Source: Cyanobacteria bacterium UBA3301 (GTDB lineage Bacteria; Cyanobacteriota; Vampirovibrionia; Gastranaerophilales; Gastranaerophilaceae). Taken from it: a DNA stretch of 64,000 bases. Of the stretch, positions 16,084 through 24,939 are shown piece after piece (position 1 is the stretch's first letter; each line of letters begins with the position of its first letter). Both the position numbers and the translations under genes were made by a program. Location of the stretch: contig DESZ01000014.1 in the NCBI GenBank assembly GCA_002361485.1, positions 1 through 64,000 of the forward strand, read 5' to 3'. The notes beneath the pieces are model-generated. The model made no database searches, had not been told where the DNA came from, and worked only from the letters and a program-made list of their open reading frames with translations.

Positions 16084-17462
16084 TATTGAACCCTTTCTAA
16101 CAATTCATTAATCGCTTTTGCCGCTTTTTTGCCTGCGCCCATGGCATTGATTGCGTTTGACTCTCCGACAGGGGCTACATCACCACCCGCAAATACCGTA
16201 GGAATACTCGTTTCTCTGGTATCACCATCAACAACAATATACCCTCTTTTATCAGTTTGCAGGTCATAGCCGTCTGAAATTGCAGATTGTTGTATAATCG
16301 GATTCGGATTGGTACCGAGTGCAACAATAACGGTATCAACATCTTCTACAATATATTCACCCGTCCCTATCGGTTTGCATCTGCCTGATTCATCAGGAGC
16401 ACCCAGTTCCATAACTTCAAATTTCATTCCGTTGACATACCCGTCTTTTTCGAGAATTTCAACCGGTGCACGAAGGAATTTAAATTCGACTCCTTCTTCT
16501 TTTGCATGTCTTATTTCTTCTAATCTGGCAGGAAGTTCTTTTTCTGTTCTTCTATATAATATCGAAACCTCATTAAAACCTACTCTGACAGCAGTTCTTG
16601 CCGCATCCATTGCGACATTTCCGCCCCCGATTACTGCAACCTTTTTACCTGTTCGCAACGGAGTTACACAATCACCTTTACCAGCCCCCATAAGATTTAC
16701 ACGGGTTAAAAATTCATTTGCGGAATAAACTCCGTTTAAATTTTCTCCCTTTATATTCATCATTTTAGGGAATCCGGCACCCGAAGAAATAAATATTGCA
16801 TCAAAACCGTCATCTTTTAACTGTTTTAATGTTATTGATTTACCTATAATTACGTTAGTATGAAATTCAACACCCATCTGCTTCAGGTTATCGATTTCTC
16901 TGTCAAGAAAAGTTCTGGGCAACCTGAATGGCGGAATTCCATAGCGCAAAACTCCGCCTAATTTATGCAAAGCCTCAAAAACAACAACCTTATGCCCTGC
17001 TTTTCTTAAATCTGCCGCTGCAGTAATACCTGCACATCCTGAGCCCACAACCGCAACCTTCTTACCTGAAGGTATAATTTCAGCTTGCTTTGCCCTTGTA
17101 TTATCACCAACATAGCGCTCTAAAGCACCTATTGCAACGGCTTCCCCTCTTATGCCCAAAACACAATTCCCTTCGCATTGGCGTTCCTGAGGACAAACCC
17201 TGCCGCAAACCGACGGCAGCATACTTGTTTTACGAATAATTTCTCCGGCTTTTTCTATATCATCATTTTTTAGAGCCTCTATGAAATCAGGGATTTGGAT
17301 ATTAACAGGACATCCCTGAACACATCTCGGGTTTTTGCAATGAAGACATCGTGAAGCTTCAAGTTTTGCCTGTTCTTCAGTAAAATTACTCTCTACCGCT
17401 TCAAAATTTGAACGTCTTTGTATCTTATCCTGTTCCTTTACTCTCTGTCTTTCTATTGCCAT
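16083..17462 (-). CDS. gltA: GltA-family NADPH oxidoreductase (glutamate synthase small-subunit type)
   Basis: 459-residue flavoprotein of the GltD/SudA/PreT family, which passes electrons from NADPH through FAD and iron-sulfur clusters to a partner. The N-terminal ferredoxin-like domain has cysteines at 39, 42, 47, 51 and 86, 90, 96, 100. The FAD dinucleotide fold is VVGSGCAGITAAADL (about 138-152) and the NADPH fold is VIGGGNVAMDAARTA (about 276-290). The C-terminal GGDVAPVGESNAINAMGAGKKAA closes the FAD site. No glutamate synthase large subunit or SudB/NfnB-type gene is adjacent. It could be the homotetrameric GltA type or the PreT partner of preA 4.5 kb away. Confidence 0.8.
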   Translation of the reverse strand: MAIERQRVKEQDKIQRRSNFEAVESNFTEEQAKLEASRCLHCKNPRCVQGCPVNIQIPDFIEALKNDDIEKAGEIIRKTSMLPSVCGRVCPQERQCEGNCVLGIRGEAVAIGALERYVGDNTRAKQAEIIPSGKKVAVVGSGCAGITAAADLRKAGHKVVVFEALHKLGGVLRYGIPPFRLPRTFLDREIDNLKQMGVEFHTNVIIGKSITLKQLKDDGFDAIFISSGAGFPKMMNIKGENLNGVYSANEFLTRVNLMGAGKGDCVTPLRTGKKVAVIGGGNVAMDAARTAVRVGFNEVSILYRRTEKELPARLEEIRHAKEEGVEFKFLRAPVEILEKDGYVNGMKFEVMELGAPDESGRCKPIGTGEYIVEDVDTVIVALGTNPNPIIQQSAISDGYDLQTDKRGYIVVDGDTRETSIPTVFAGGDVAPVGESNAINAMGAGKKAAKAINELLERVQ

Positions 17463-17487
17463 TTTTTATATTTGTCCCTCTCTATTT

Positions 17488-18195
17488 TTAATTTGCAAGT
17501 TTTGCAATTTTTAACCCGAAAATTTCTTCTATATTTAAGTTATTTAGTGTATCCGCAATAAGCAATTCTGCGGGTACATTATTGCCTGCTTCATAATGCG
17601 GATAATACCCTAAGACTTTTAAGCCTGTATATTCTTTTATTAAATGAGGAAAATATTTTGATTCTACACTCATATTATTTGCATCATAATAATTTAATAT
17701 CACGCCAAAGCATTTTATCTTGTTTGTGTATATATAATTTGCACACATAATAACTTCGTCCAAAGTTGTACTCTTAAAATTAACAACCAAAATAAGCGGT
17801 AAACCCAATTGTTTAACTATTTCAGCTTCGGTATATTTATCGTCAATCGGTGTTGATATAGAATTTGCTCCTTCTACAATATGACACTCAGTCATAGCAA
17901 TGCTGTTATTATATGTCTGAACAATTTGAGCAATATCAATCTTTTTCACCTCAGATTTATAAGCGCCTATCAATGGAGAAGCAGAACATTCAAACTCATA
18001 ACAAGATGCCAGTTTTATATTGGGATCTGTTTTATTCATAAACGCCAAATCTCCGTACGCAGAACCCATTGCCGTCCTTATGGGCTTATAAAATGATGTC
18101 GCGTAGGATAAACTTTGCATCGTTGCTGCAAGCCCTGCGGATACTATGGTTTTTCCTGTCTGTCTCTTTAATCCGGATATAAAAACACTTAACAT
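17488..18195 (-). CDS. Dethiobiotin synthetase-like P-loop protein
   Basis: 235 residues of the BioD/SIMIBI fold. The P-loop reads SGLKRQTGKTIVS (8-20), close to the GTDTGVGKT of BioD. A later HIVEGANSISTPID corresponds to the VEGAGG block, and NFKSTTLDEVIMCANYI and GVILNYYD follow in register. BioD makes dethiobiotin, and the AccB protein in this window needs biotin. Alternatively this is the N-terminal domain type of phosphotransacetylase/cobyrinate-like proteins. A leaderless promoter lies directly upstream, inside the end of xerD. Confidence 0.65.
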   Translation of the reverse strand: MLSVFISGLKRQTGKTIVSAGLAATMQSLSYATSFYKPIRTAMGSAYGDLAFMNKTDPNIKLASCYEFECSASPLIGAYKSEVKKIDIAQIVQTYNNSIAMTECHIVEGANSISTPIDDKYTEAEIVKQLGLPLILVVNFKSTTLDEVIMCANYIYTNKIKCFGVILNYYDANNMSVESKYFPHLIKEYTGLKVLGYYPHYEAGNNVPAELLIADTLNNLNIEEIFGLKIAKLAN

Positions 18196-18201
18196 AATTT
18201 T

Positions 18202-18230
18202 ATTCTATCACGACTCATTATTGATTGCAA
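18202..18230 (-). promoter_or_regulatory. Promoter of the BioD-like gene, leaderless
   Basis: TTGCAA (18230-18225), 17-nt spacer, TAGAAT (18207-18202), then 6 nt to the ATG; no ribosome site fits. Confidence 0.7.
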
Positions 18231-19083
18231 AATAAACTTCTTTAAGCCGTTTTTTGGTAACGTGAGTATATAATTGAGTCGTTGCAACATCACTATGTCC
18301 CAAAAGTTCTTGCACCACCCTTAAATCCGCACCATTTTCAAGCAAATGAGTAGCGAAAGTATGCCTTAAAGTATGAGGCGAAATATGTTTATTTATTTTT
18401 TCTCCAAGCTTACGAATAAACACATAAACATCTTGTCTTGAAATTTCTTTTCCATTTTCCTTTAATAACAATTTTTTAGGCTCTGCTAAGTTCTTTTCCA
18501 GCATTATTAAATCTCTTGTTTTAAAATATTTTTCGAAAGCGTTTTTTGCCTTTGAACCGAACGGCACAACTCGCTCTTTTGAACCTTTACCGTAACATTG
18601 TATATATTTTGATTTCATATCTATATTGCTCATTTTTAAATTTACAAGTTCGGAAACCCGCAATCCGCAATCATATAAAAGTTCTACAATTATTGTTTCT
18701 GTCGAATTCAAATCAGAATGGAATATTTCTTTTATTTCTTCCAAAGTCATGACCTTTGGCAGCCTTTTAGGGAGCTTTGGCTGCTCGATAAGTTGCGCCG
18801 GATTTTGATTTATATAAGAATTTGCGCACAACCACTTGAAAAAACCGCGCAAAGATGCAATCTTTCTGACTACACTGCGAGGGTTTATATTATTTTCTCT
18901 TAAATTCAAAATAAAAGAATTTAGCAAATTTCGCCCGATATCCGAAAAATTATTCACCCCTGCATCCGTGCAATAGTCAATAAATCCCGTTAAATCACGG
19001 CGATAAGCCGCAATTGTATTTTCGCTCAAGCCTTTTTCAACTTCTGCATATTCTAAATACTCAGATAATAATTGAAGATCCAT
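18208..19083 (-). CDS. xerD: Tyrosine recombinase XerD/XerC
   Basis: 291-residue tyrosine recombinase that resolves chromosome dimers at dif. The N-terminal SAM-like core-binding domain (LSENTIAAYRRDLTGFIDYC) is followed by the catalytic domain with YDCGLRVSELVNL (first Arg), GKGSKERVVPF (Lys), HTLRHTFATHLLE (His-x-x-Arg), ELLGHSD (His) and the nucleophile in TQLYTHV. All catalytic residues are present, so this is a housekeeping enzyme rather than an island integrase, though it could also act on mobile elements. I prefer ATG 19083: TATAAT is 7 nt upstream and earlier starts lie within the promoter. Confidence 0.9.
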   Translation of the reverse strand: MDLQLLSEYLEYAEVEKGLSENTIAAYRRDLTGFIDYCTDAGVNNFSDIGRNLLNSFILNLRENNINPRSVVRKIASLRGFFKWLCANSYINQNPAQLIEQPKLPKRLPKVMTLEEIKEIFHSDLNSTETIIVELLYDCGLRVSELVNLKMSNIDMKSKYIQCYGKGSKERVVPFGSKAKNAFEKYFKTRDLIMLEKNLAEPKKLLLKENGKEISRQDVYVFIRKLGEKINKHISPHTLRHTFATHLLENGADLRVVQELLGHSDVATTQLYTHVTKKRLKEVYFAINNES

Positions 19084-19090
19084 AATCGTA

Positions 19091-19119
19091 ATTATACCTT
19101 TTTTGATGGGCATAATCAA
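19091..19119 (-). promoter_or_regulatory. Promoter of xerD, leaderless
   Basis: TTGATT (19119-19114), 17-nt spacer, perfect TATAAT (19096-19091), 7 nt to the chosen ATG. Confidence 0.65.
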
Positions 19120-19136
19120 TTCTTATAAAAATCCGC

Positions 19137-19165
19137 AAAAAAAATCCCTGTTCTATACAGGGATT
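19137..19165 (-). terminator. Terminator of the annexin-like gene
   Basis: Minus-strand hairpin AATCCCTG-TATAGAA-CAGGGATT followed by a run of T. Confidence 0.85.
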
Positions 19166-19211
19166 AAATAAAATTACTACACTACTTTTCTAACCTTTAT
19201 ATCATATATTA

Positions 19212-20444
19212 TTAACTTTCTGTTTTTTGAACCGTTGCATAACGGCTTCCCAATTTTTCGCCCATCTTTTTGACCATTTTGTCTATATTTTCACATACAA
19301 CATCGTCATCTATAGAGCTAAATATTGCATCCAGCCCCAAGAAACCCCAGTCACTTGCAGTTGTTTCTCTGGTTATTGCAATTTCCCATTGTCTGAATTC
19401 GTCGTCATATACACCCATGGCTTTAGCTCTTGTAACCAGAGCGTTAACTATTTTTGGCAGCATATCAAGTGCTTCTTCATGGTCTTCATCGTCCATAAAT
19501 GCCTCTATGAATGATTCTTTTTTTGCATCGCCGTATTTATTGTTGTAGCACAACATAAGTTCAAGCATTGTTCCGTCATTTGCATGCGTATCAATAATGT
19601 CTTCTAAAACTTTATCACTTGTACCCAAGCCTGCTACAGCCTTATGGAAAGCGTCCGTATCATTTAAAATTCCAAGATTAAAATTATCTATTTCTCCGCT
19701 TCCGCCTTGAGTTGCCGCCTGTTGGCTTTCTGCAGCCTGCTGTGCTTGAGCACTCATTTGCGCAGATTGATCACCTGTTGCTGCAGGTTGGTTACCTGTT
19801 GCCGATGAATCTGCAGCAGCTGCCTGCTCTGAAGATGCTGACGAATCAGCAGGTGTTGATGATGCAGGTGCAGCACCTGACAATTTTGAATTAACTTCCC
19901 TAATTGTCTTATCAATAGCTTCTTTTATTTCTTTTGATTTTGTATATGCGTCACTCGGTTCCATATCAGTTGCCGTTTTCATTTTTTCTAATTCTTCTTT
20001 TTTGGCTTTTAAATCTTTTACGGCTTGCTCCATTATTGCCTTTTGATCCGCAGGAGTATCCGCATTGGCAATTTTTGCTTCATACGCTTTAATTGCATTA
20101 TCAATCGTTGCAATTCCCGTATTTATAAACTGACTTGCATATTGACTGTATATTTGAGCAAGATTGGACTGAGCCATAGCACTTGCAGAAGCTTGTATTG
20201 CTCCCATATCTGCGGTCATATAAGGAGAATTTACAAACCCGGGAACCCCATAAGATTGTTGTGCAGGACCGTTAAATAATATTTGTGTATTATAGCCCGC
20301 ATATGGTTCTATCGTTGTCAATTGTAAATCCCCGCCATAATTTGTCATCATCATCGGCAAAACATTTATGTACGGAAAGTTTGCTATTGAAGCATTTGTT
20401 ACATGGCCGTAGCCACCGCAAAAACCTATTGGCATGTTAAACAT
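19212..20444 (-). CDS. Hypothetical protein with coiled coil, low-complexity linker and annexin-like repeat
   Basis: 410 residues, no signal peptide. Residues 1-80 are Tyr/Gly/Asn-rich; 110-190 form a charged helical coiled coil (YEAKIANADTPADQ, KDLKAKKEELEKM). Residues 190-250 are an Ala/Ser/Gln linker. Residues 263-317 read DAFHKAVAGLGTSDKVLEDI, then THANDGTMLELMLCYNNKYG, then a closing helix. This has the order of an annexin repeat: an acidic residue, KAxxGxGT, ILxxR/H, then a Y/F-KxxYG helix. Only one clear repeat is seen. The last 80 residues are helical. GGGG precedes the ATG. Role unknown; membrane or Ca2+ association would be the family-based guess. Confidence 0.6.
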   Translation of the reverse strand: MFNMPIGFCGGYGHVTNASIANFPYINVLPMMMTNYGGDLQLTTIEPYAGYNTQILFNGPAQQSYGVPGFVNSPYMTADMGAIQASASAMAQSNLAQIYSQYASQFINTGIATIDNAIKAYEAKIANADTPADQKAIMEQAVKDLKAKKEELEKMKTATDMEPSDAYTKSKEIKEAIDKTIREVNSKLSGAAPASSTPADSSASSEQAAAADSSATGNQPAATGDQSAQMSAQAQQAAESQQAATQGGSGEIDNFNLGILNDTDAFHKAVAGLGTSDKVLEDIIDTHANDGTMLELMLCYNNKYGDAKKESFIEAFMDDEDHEEALDMLPKIVNALVTRAKAMGVYDDEFRQWEIAITRETTASDWGFLGLDAIFSSIDDDVVCENIDKMVKKMGEKLGSRYATVQKTES

Positions 20445-20640
20445 AATTTTCCCCGTTTCTTTTTTTTATTTTCCCCTGTGTATATATAAAAAATTTCTTT
20501 AGTTAAAAATTGCATGACAACATTACATCTTGGGACGTGCCAATCGCCGCAACGCACTATTGACACTCATTTTACTCGATTTAATATTAGTGTTACAATT
20601 CTTAATATTTGCATATTTTCTATAATCAGCTGATTTATGA

Positions 20641-20646
20641 TATGAT
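20641..20646 (+). promoter_or_regulatory. -10 box of the XRE/zinc-ribbon gene, leaderless
   Basis: TGATATGAT (extended -10) ends 6 nt before the ATG at 20653, and no Shine-Dalgarno is present. Confidence 0.5.
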
Positions 20647-20652
20647 ACCTAT

Positions 20653-21057
20653 ATGAAAACTTTAGCAAAATTTATATATTTTAAACGCGAAGAATTGGGG
20701 TTAACACAGAAAGGTTTGTCTGTTAGCACTAATATTCCGCTATCTGAAATTGAAGAAATTGAAGAAGGAAGGATTTTATTTTTATCGGTTACACAAAGAC
20801 AAGCACTTGCTAAAGCACTTAAATGCGAGCCTTCCGAGATTAAAGTTTTGGAAAAAGATATTGTTGATAACATTATTTCACCTGAAATAATTGAGAGTTT
20901 AAAAGAACTTATTTTAAATGGTGCAGGCGGATTGAAATGTCCAAAATGCGGAGCGGTACTTGATACAAAAATTGAAAAAATGTATGATTTGGAAGATAAT
21001 TTGGTACTTCACCCGAAAGCACACTGCACAAAATGCCCGTTCCAAATACATTCATAG
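20653..21057 (+). CDS. XRE-type HTH protein with C-terminal zinc ribbon
   Basis: 134 residues. The N-terminal 57 residues form an XRE helix-turn-helix (KREELGLTQKGLSVSTNIPLSEIEEIEEG). A short linker and helix follow, and then a zinc ribbon with C96-x-x-C99 (KCPKCGAVL) and C125-x-x-C128 (CTKCPF). It is probably a DNA-binding regulator whose ribbon may be structural or redox-sensing. It stands alone before tdk, about 90 nt apart. Confidence 0.8.
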   Translation: MKTLAKFIYFKREELGLTQKGLSVSTNIPLSEIEEIEEGRILFLSVTQRQALAKALKCEPSEIKVLEKDIVDNIISPEIIESLKELILNGAGGLKCPKCGAVLDTKIEKMYDLEDNLVLHPKAHCTKCPFQIHS

Positions 21058-21108
21058 ATTTATGTAAAAAACTTCTTAATATTTCATTTTCAAATTTTTA
21101 TATAGATT

Positions 21109-21114
21109 TATAAT
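21109..21114 (+). promoter_or_regulatory. -10 box upstream of tdk
   Basis: Perfect TATAAT 37 nt before the start codon; the -35 is weak. Confidence 0.45.
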
Positions 21115-21150
21115 AGAAGAAAGATTTAATCGGGAGCATGGAAGGGGATT

Positions 21151-21771
21151 ATGTACGGATATAGCTTTGAATTGATAACAGGACCAATGAGCTGCGGAAA
21201 AACAGAAGAACTTTTGCGCAGAATAAGACGTTGCATTATTGCTAAAAAGAAAGTAAAAGTTATATCACCTGACGTCGATACCAGAGCCAAGGGTGATTAT
21301 ATTGAATCTCGTAACGGGTTATGGCTTGATGCGGTAAAAGTTAAACATTCCATACAAATATTAAGTGAAGCAAGAAATGTTGAAGTCGTTGCGATTGATG
21401 AATTGCAATTTTTTGATTCAAACATTGTTCCCGTAATAACGCAGCTTATGAATGAAGGGAAAAAAGTTATCGGAACAGGCTTAGAACTTGATTTTAAAGC
21501 TCAACCGTTCGGATGTATGCCTGAATTAATGTGCATAGCAACAAAGGTAGACAAATTGCATGCTGTCTGTATGAAATGCGGATGTGAAGATGCAACAAGA
21601 ACCCAGAGATTAATTGACGGAAAACCTGCCGATAAGAATTCACCTCTGATTATGATAGGCGGGGATGAAACTTATGAAGCAAGATGTATTAAATGCTACG
21701 AATTACCTGATGAAAAACATCCGCATCCAAAAACAGGTTTCAAACTTTTGCAATTTGACAAACAGGGGTAA
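21151..21771 (+). CDS. tdk: Thymidine kinase (type II)
   Basis: Phosphorylates thymidine in the salvage pathway. The Walker A GPMSCGKT spans residues 11-18, the catalytic IDELQF block has E84, and the structural zinc site is C140, C143, C179, C182. 206 residues fits TK1-like enzymes. GGAAGGGG precedes the ATG. With deoC in the same window the cell can recycle or degrade deoxynucleosides. Confidence 0.95.
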   Translation: MYGYSFELITGPMSCGKTEELLRRIRRCIIAKKKVKVISPDVDTRAKGDYIESRNGLWLDAVKVKHSIQILSEARNVEVVAIDELQFFDSNIVPVITQLMNEGKKVIGTGLELDFKAQPFGCMPELMCIATKVDKLHAVCMKCGCEDATRTQRLIDGKPADKNSPLIMIGGDETYEARCIKCYELPDEKHPHPKTGFKLLQFDKQG

Positions 21772-21895
21772 ATATCATTAACGATATTGCACAAAACGCA
21801 CCATATCATTGCGTGCAGGGTGTAAATCAATCCATTTACTGATCAGACTAAACCCTGACCTACATAACTACAAACTGAAATAGCGTAAACACTAG

Positions 21896-23509
21896 TTATG
21901 CAGTCCACCATTTCCAGTCTGGCAATGGATTTAATTTATCTCTACGCGTTGCTTCCCCTGTCACAGGATCGTAGTCATAATTGTATCCACTATCAATATG
22001 GTCCTCTATCATCTTTTTTTCATTTGAGCCATCATAATTAGTCACCCATTTCCCTGGTATATCCATTACATCAGCCCCAAGGGAATCGAGATAATCAGCA
22101 TCTGTTTGATAAGCTCTATATTCCCCATACATAGTGGTAATCAAATATGCTATTCGGCTCAACGTTTGTTCATCTAACGACCCCATTGTTTTTGTACCGT
22201 TTGCCAAACTTAATAACAACTTATAGTCAGGATCATCCTCTCTACGTTTGAATACACCGGTATTCAACATATGCTCAATACCAGCCTCTGTTGGAATAGA
22301 CAAACTACTTGTCGGAGTACAATAATAAAAAGCAGTAGCATGTGTCAATTCATGAACCATTGTGGCTACAACTGCATACCAAGGATAAGTGTTCACATCA
22401 AGATAACCATCCCACAGTGTTAAACCCAAATCAACATACTCTCCTGTTGCCGGAAAAGCATCATTGTCATTATCTGTTGCCCATATACCTACCGAATAAG
22501 TCCCTGCGCTATTGACATAAGTAAAAATAGACTCCAGAGCACTATATTGTCCTAGAATACCATTTCTATTTTCTCCATAATCAGCAAAGGCAATCTGTCC
22601 CACGTGACAAACCTGATTTTTTTTAGGATCTGTGTTCTCTGCCTCTTTATTTTTCAACCTATCAAGAGCTGCCTTTTGAATTTCTAACCCTGCAGCATCA
22701 AGATATTCTTCTGTTTTTTTAAGTATAAACTCCAATTTTGCCTGATTATTACCGCATTTTTCATATTCTTTTTGGACTTTTGCCGCATATTGTTCTACTT
22801 TTGATTTAAATTCACCAACATCGACTTTTGCATCAGTTCCAGCTGCTTTTATTAAAAGGTTATTTATCTCTTTATAAGTTATTGTATCTTCTGCGCCTTT
22901 TTCTGAAAATGCACGGTTCAATATGCCCAGAAAATCAGCATTCGCATCTTCGTTTGCTTCGTTTTTATGTATCAATTGAGTTAAATCAGCCTTTGTAATT
23001 TTTTTGCCAGTTTTTGCACCTTTAATCCCTTGAGCTTCAAACCACGCAAAAAGCTCATCCGTATTATTAAAAGAATAACCTGTGTTAATAAAGTTTATTT
23101 TCGGATGAAAATAATTATATAGTGTTGCTTTTATAACATCACTATCCCCTTTAGTTGCGCCGGCAAGAATACCACCAGCACCTGCGGTTCCATCAGTGCC
23201 TGTTGCGCCGCCTGTACCAGTCGCACCCTCAGCACTGGCTACGCCCTCACCTTCGGTCACGTTCCCCGCATCACGCATTGTCACAATATCTCCGGCACAA
23301 TACATTGCGTTTAACTTTGCATCACTAATATCACGGAACAACCCTACTGTTTGTCCGCTTATTGTCAGTTCATCCCCTGTTAATGAGTTGTTACAAGTAT
23401 TAACAGCAGCTACTGTATCATTTACAAGAGCATCTTCCGTTTCCTTTTCCGGCTCGTGATAAACTTTTTTTGCCGTAATTTGCAATAAATTCAAGTTACT
23501 GATTTCCAT
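21896..23509 (-). CDS. Putative zinc metallopeptidase with HELTH motif
   Basis: 537 residues, no signal peptide. It starts MEISNLNLLQITAKKV. A Gly/Thr/Ala-rich linker (about residues 85-110) separates the N terminus from a helical region with possible EF-hand-like features. The catalytic-type segment TMVHELTHATAFYYC has H386-E387-x-x-H390, and E408 in IPTEAGIEHM lies 18 residues beyond the second His, the spacing of gluzincin peptidases. An aromatic-rich C terminus follows. GAGGAG precedes the ATG. A cytoplasmic or non-classically secreted protease is the best reading; substrate unknown. Confidence 0.65.
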   Translation of the reverse strand: MEISNLNLLQITAKKVYHEPEKETEDALVNDTVAAVNTCNNSLTGDELTISGQTVGLFRDISDAKLNAMYCAGDIVTMRDAGNVTEGEGVASAEGATGTGGATGTDGTAGAGGILAGATKGDSDVIKATLYNYFHPKINFINTGYSFNNTDELFAWFEAQGIKGAKTGKKITKADLTQLIHKNEANEDANADFLGILNRAFSEKGAEDTITYKEINNLLIKAAGTDAKVDVGEFKSKVEQYAAKVQKEYEKCGNNQAKLEFILKKTEEYLDAAGLEIQKAALDRLKNKEAENTDPKKNQVCHVGQIAFADYGENRNGILGQYSALESIFTYVNSAGTYSVGIWATDNDNDAFPATGEYVDLGLTLWDGYLDVNTYPWYAVVATMVHELTHATAFYYCTPTSSLSIPTEAGIEHMLNTGVFKRREDDPDYKLLLSLANGTKTMGSLDEQTLSRIAYLITTMYGEYRAYQTDADYLDSLGADVMDIPGKWVTNYDGSNEKKMIEDHIDSGYNYDYDPVTGEATRRDKLNPLPDWKWWTA

Positions 23510-23622
23510 AAATACTCCTCATTTTTTATTTTTATCGGCATTATTTTTTATAAACTTTAATAATTTATAAAAATTATTAACATATTTTTACATTTGGATT
23601 TGTAACAAGATTTGTACAGAAA

Positions 23623-23651
23623 TTGGAAAAATAATATATTTATGTTAAAAT
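23623..23651 (+). promoter_or_regulatory. Sigma-70-type promoter of the efp-acc operon
   Basis: TTGGAA (23623-23628), 17-nt spacer, TAAAAT (23646-23651), about 43 nt before the efp start. Confidence 0.7.
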
Positions 23652-23694
23652 GAGTGGGTAAAGTGAATTATACTTATTTAATAAGGGGAAAAAT

Positions 23695-24252
23695 ATGATT
23701 TCAGTAAACGATTTTAAAACAGGTTTGACTATTGAATTAGATAACGGATTATGGTCTGTTGTAGAATTTTTGCACGTTAAACCGGGAAAAGGCTCTGCTT
23801 TTGTACGTTCTAAATTAAAAAACGTTATGACAGGTCAAGTTGTTGAAAAAACCTTCAGAGCAGGCGAAAAAGTTGCAAAAGCGACATTAGACAGACGTGA
23901 AATGCAATATTTATATAAAGAAGGTTCTGATTACGTTATGATGGATAATGAAACTTACGATCAATTACACGTGTCAGAAGTTCAAGTCGGCGACGGCAAA
24001 AAGTATTTAAAAGAAAATATGAACGTAATGATTTTACTTCACGAAGGCAAAGTTATCGGTGTTGATATTCCGCCTCACGTTGAATTAGCAGTTGTAGATA
24101 CACCGCCGTCAGAAAAAGGAAATACTTCTCAAGGCGGAACAAAACCTGCAACTTTAGAAACCGGTGCGGTTGTTAACGTTCCGTTCTTCGTTGCTAACGG
24201 CGACATTATCAGAGTTGATACCAGAACTAACGAATATTTAGATAGAGTATAA
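23695..24252 (+). CDS. efp: Elongation factor P
   Basis: Relieves ribosome stalling at polyproline. 185 residues, three beta-barrel domains. The loop HVKPGKGSAFVRSKLKN places the modifiable Lys at residue 32, which argues for a lysine-type EF-P. The C-terminal ETGAVVNVPFFVANGDIIRVDT is canonical. AAGGGG precedes the ATG. The efp-accB order is a cyanobacterial-lineage arrangement. Confidence 0.97.
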   Translation: MISVNDFKTGLTIELDNGLWSVVEFLHVKPGKGSAFVRSKLKNVMTGQVVEKTFRAGEKVAKATLDRREMQYLYKEGSDYVMMDNETYDQLHVSEVQVGDGKKYLKENMNVMILLHEGKVIGVDIPPHVELAVVDTPPSEKGNTSQGGTKPATLETGAVVNVPFFVANGDIIRVDTRTNEYLDRV

Positions 24253-24258
24253 TTATTG

Positions 24259-24355
24259 GCTGAACAGTTGAAAGGTTACATTGTTTAAAGGTTTGTTTAA
24301 GTCCTTTGGACAGACTATGAGCTTTTCAACCCCTAAATTATTCAACCATTCGACA
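24259..24355. repeat. Imperfect palindromic spacer element (efp-accB)
   Basis: Left arm purine-rich (GAACAGTTGAAAGGTT...), right arm its imperfect complement (...CCTAAATTATTCAACCATTC), with about 10-nt internal periodicity. It fills the spacer between efp and accB. Confidence 0.55.
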
Positions 24356-24375
24356 CTAATTATGAGGAATATAAA

Positions 24376-24840
24376 ATGAAATTTGAAACTGAATATATAG
24401 AAAAATTAGCAAAAATAATAAACGAACAGGGCTTAACCGAAATTTCATTAGAAGACGGCGAACAAGCCGTAACTATTAGAAAAGAGGTTATGGTTGCTTC
24501 CGTGCCGGTAGCAGCATCTGCCCCTACGGCAATTACACCTGCAGTTACAAGCAGTGCAAACGCAGATTCAACCGTCCAAGCGCCTGCCAGCGAAAATAAA
24601 AAATCAGGTACCCCGATTACATCCCCAATGGTTGGGACTTTCTATACATCACCGTCTCCTGATTCTTCACCGTTTGTTTCGGTAGGAGCTTCTGTAAATG
24701 CAGGAGATGTGGTTTGCATTATTGAAGCAATGAAAATGATGAATGAAATCAAAGCGGAAGTATCAGGAAAAGTTACGGAAATTTGTGTAGAAGACGGACA
24801 ACCGGTTGAATTCGGCCAAGTCTTGATGTATGTTGAATAG
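24376..24840 (+). CDS. accB: Acetyl-CoA carboxylase biotin carboxyl carrier protein
   Basis: Carries carboxybiotin between the biotin carboxylase and carboxyltransferase in fatty-acid synthesis. A short N-terminal helix region, then an Ala/Pro/Thr linker (45-75), then the biotinyl domain with SPMVGTFYTSPSPDS and the biotin-accepting K120 in EAMKMMNEI. 154 residues is normal. GAGGAAT precedes the ATG. Confidence 0.97.
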   Translation: MKFETEYIEKLAKIINEQGLTEISLEDGEQAVTIRKEVMVASVPVAASAPTAITPAVTSSANADSTVQAPASENKKSGTPITSPMVGTFYTSPSPDSSPFVSVGASVNAGDVVCIIEAMKMMNEIKAEVSGKVTEICVEDGQPVEFGQVLMYVE

Positions 24841-24932
24841 AAGGCAAGAAGACAAGAAGGTAAGAAGCCAAGAATATGTTTTATGATTGCTTGAGCTCAT
24901 GCCCTCCGAGTTTCCTGCTCTCTTATAAGAGG
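24838..24932. repeat. Imperfect palindromic spacer element (accB-accC)
   Basis: Begins at the accB stop with purine-rich AAGGCAAGAAGACAAGAAGG and ends with pyrimidine-rich CCTCCGAGTTTCCTGCTCTC. Its right end supplies the AGAGGG that serves as the accC ribosome site. Confidence 0.55.
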
Positions 24933-24939
24933 GATAACA

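Noticed and set aside
18208..19083. xerD as an island integrase
   Set aside because: It is a standard-length Xer protein far from the tRNA-Asp copies and flanked by housekeeping genes.
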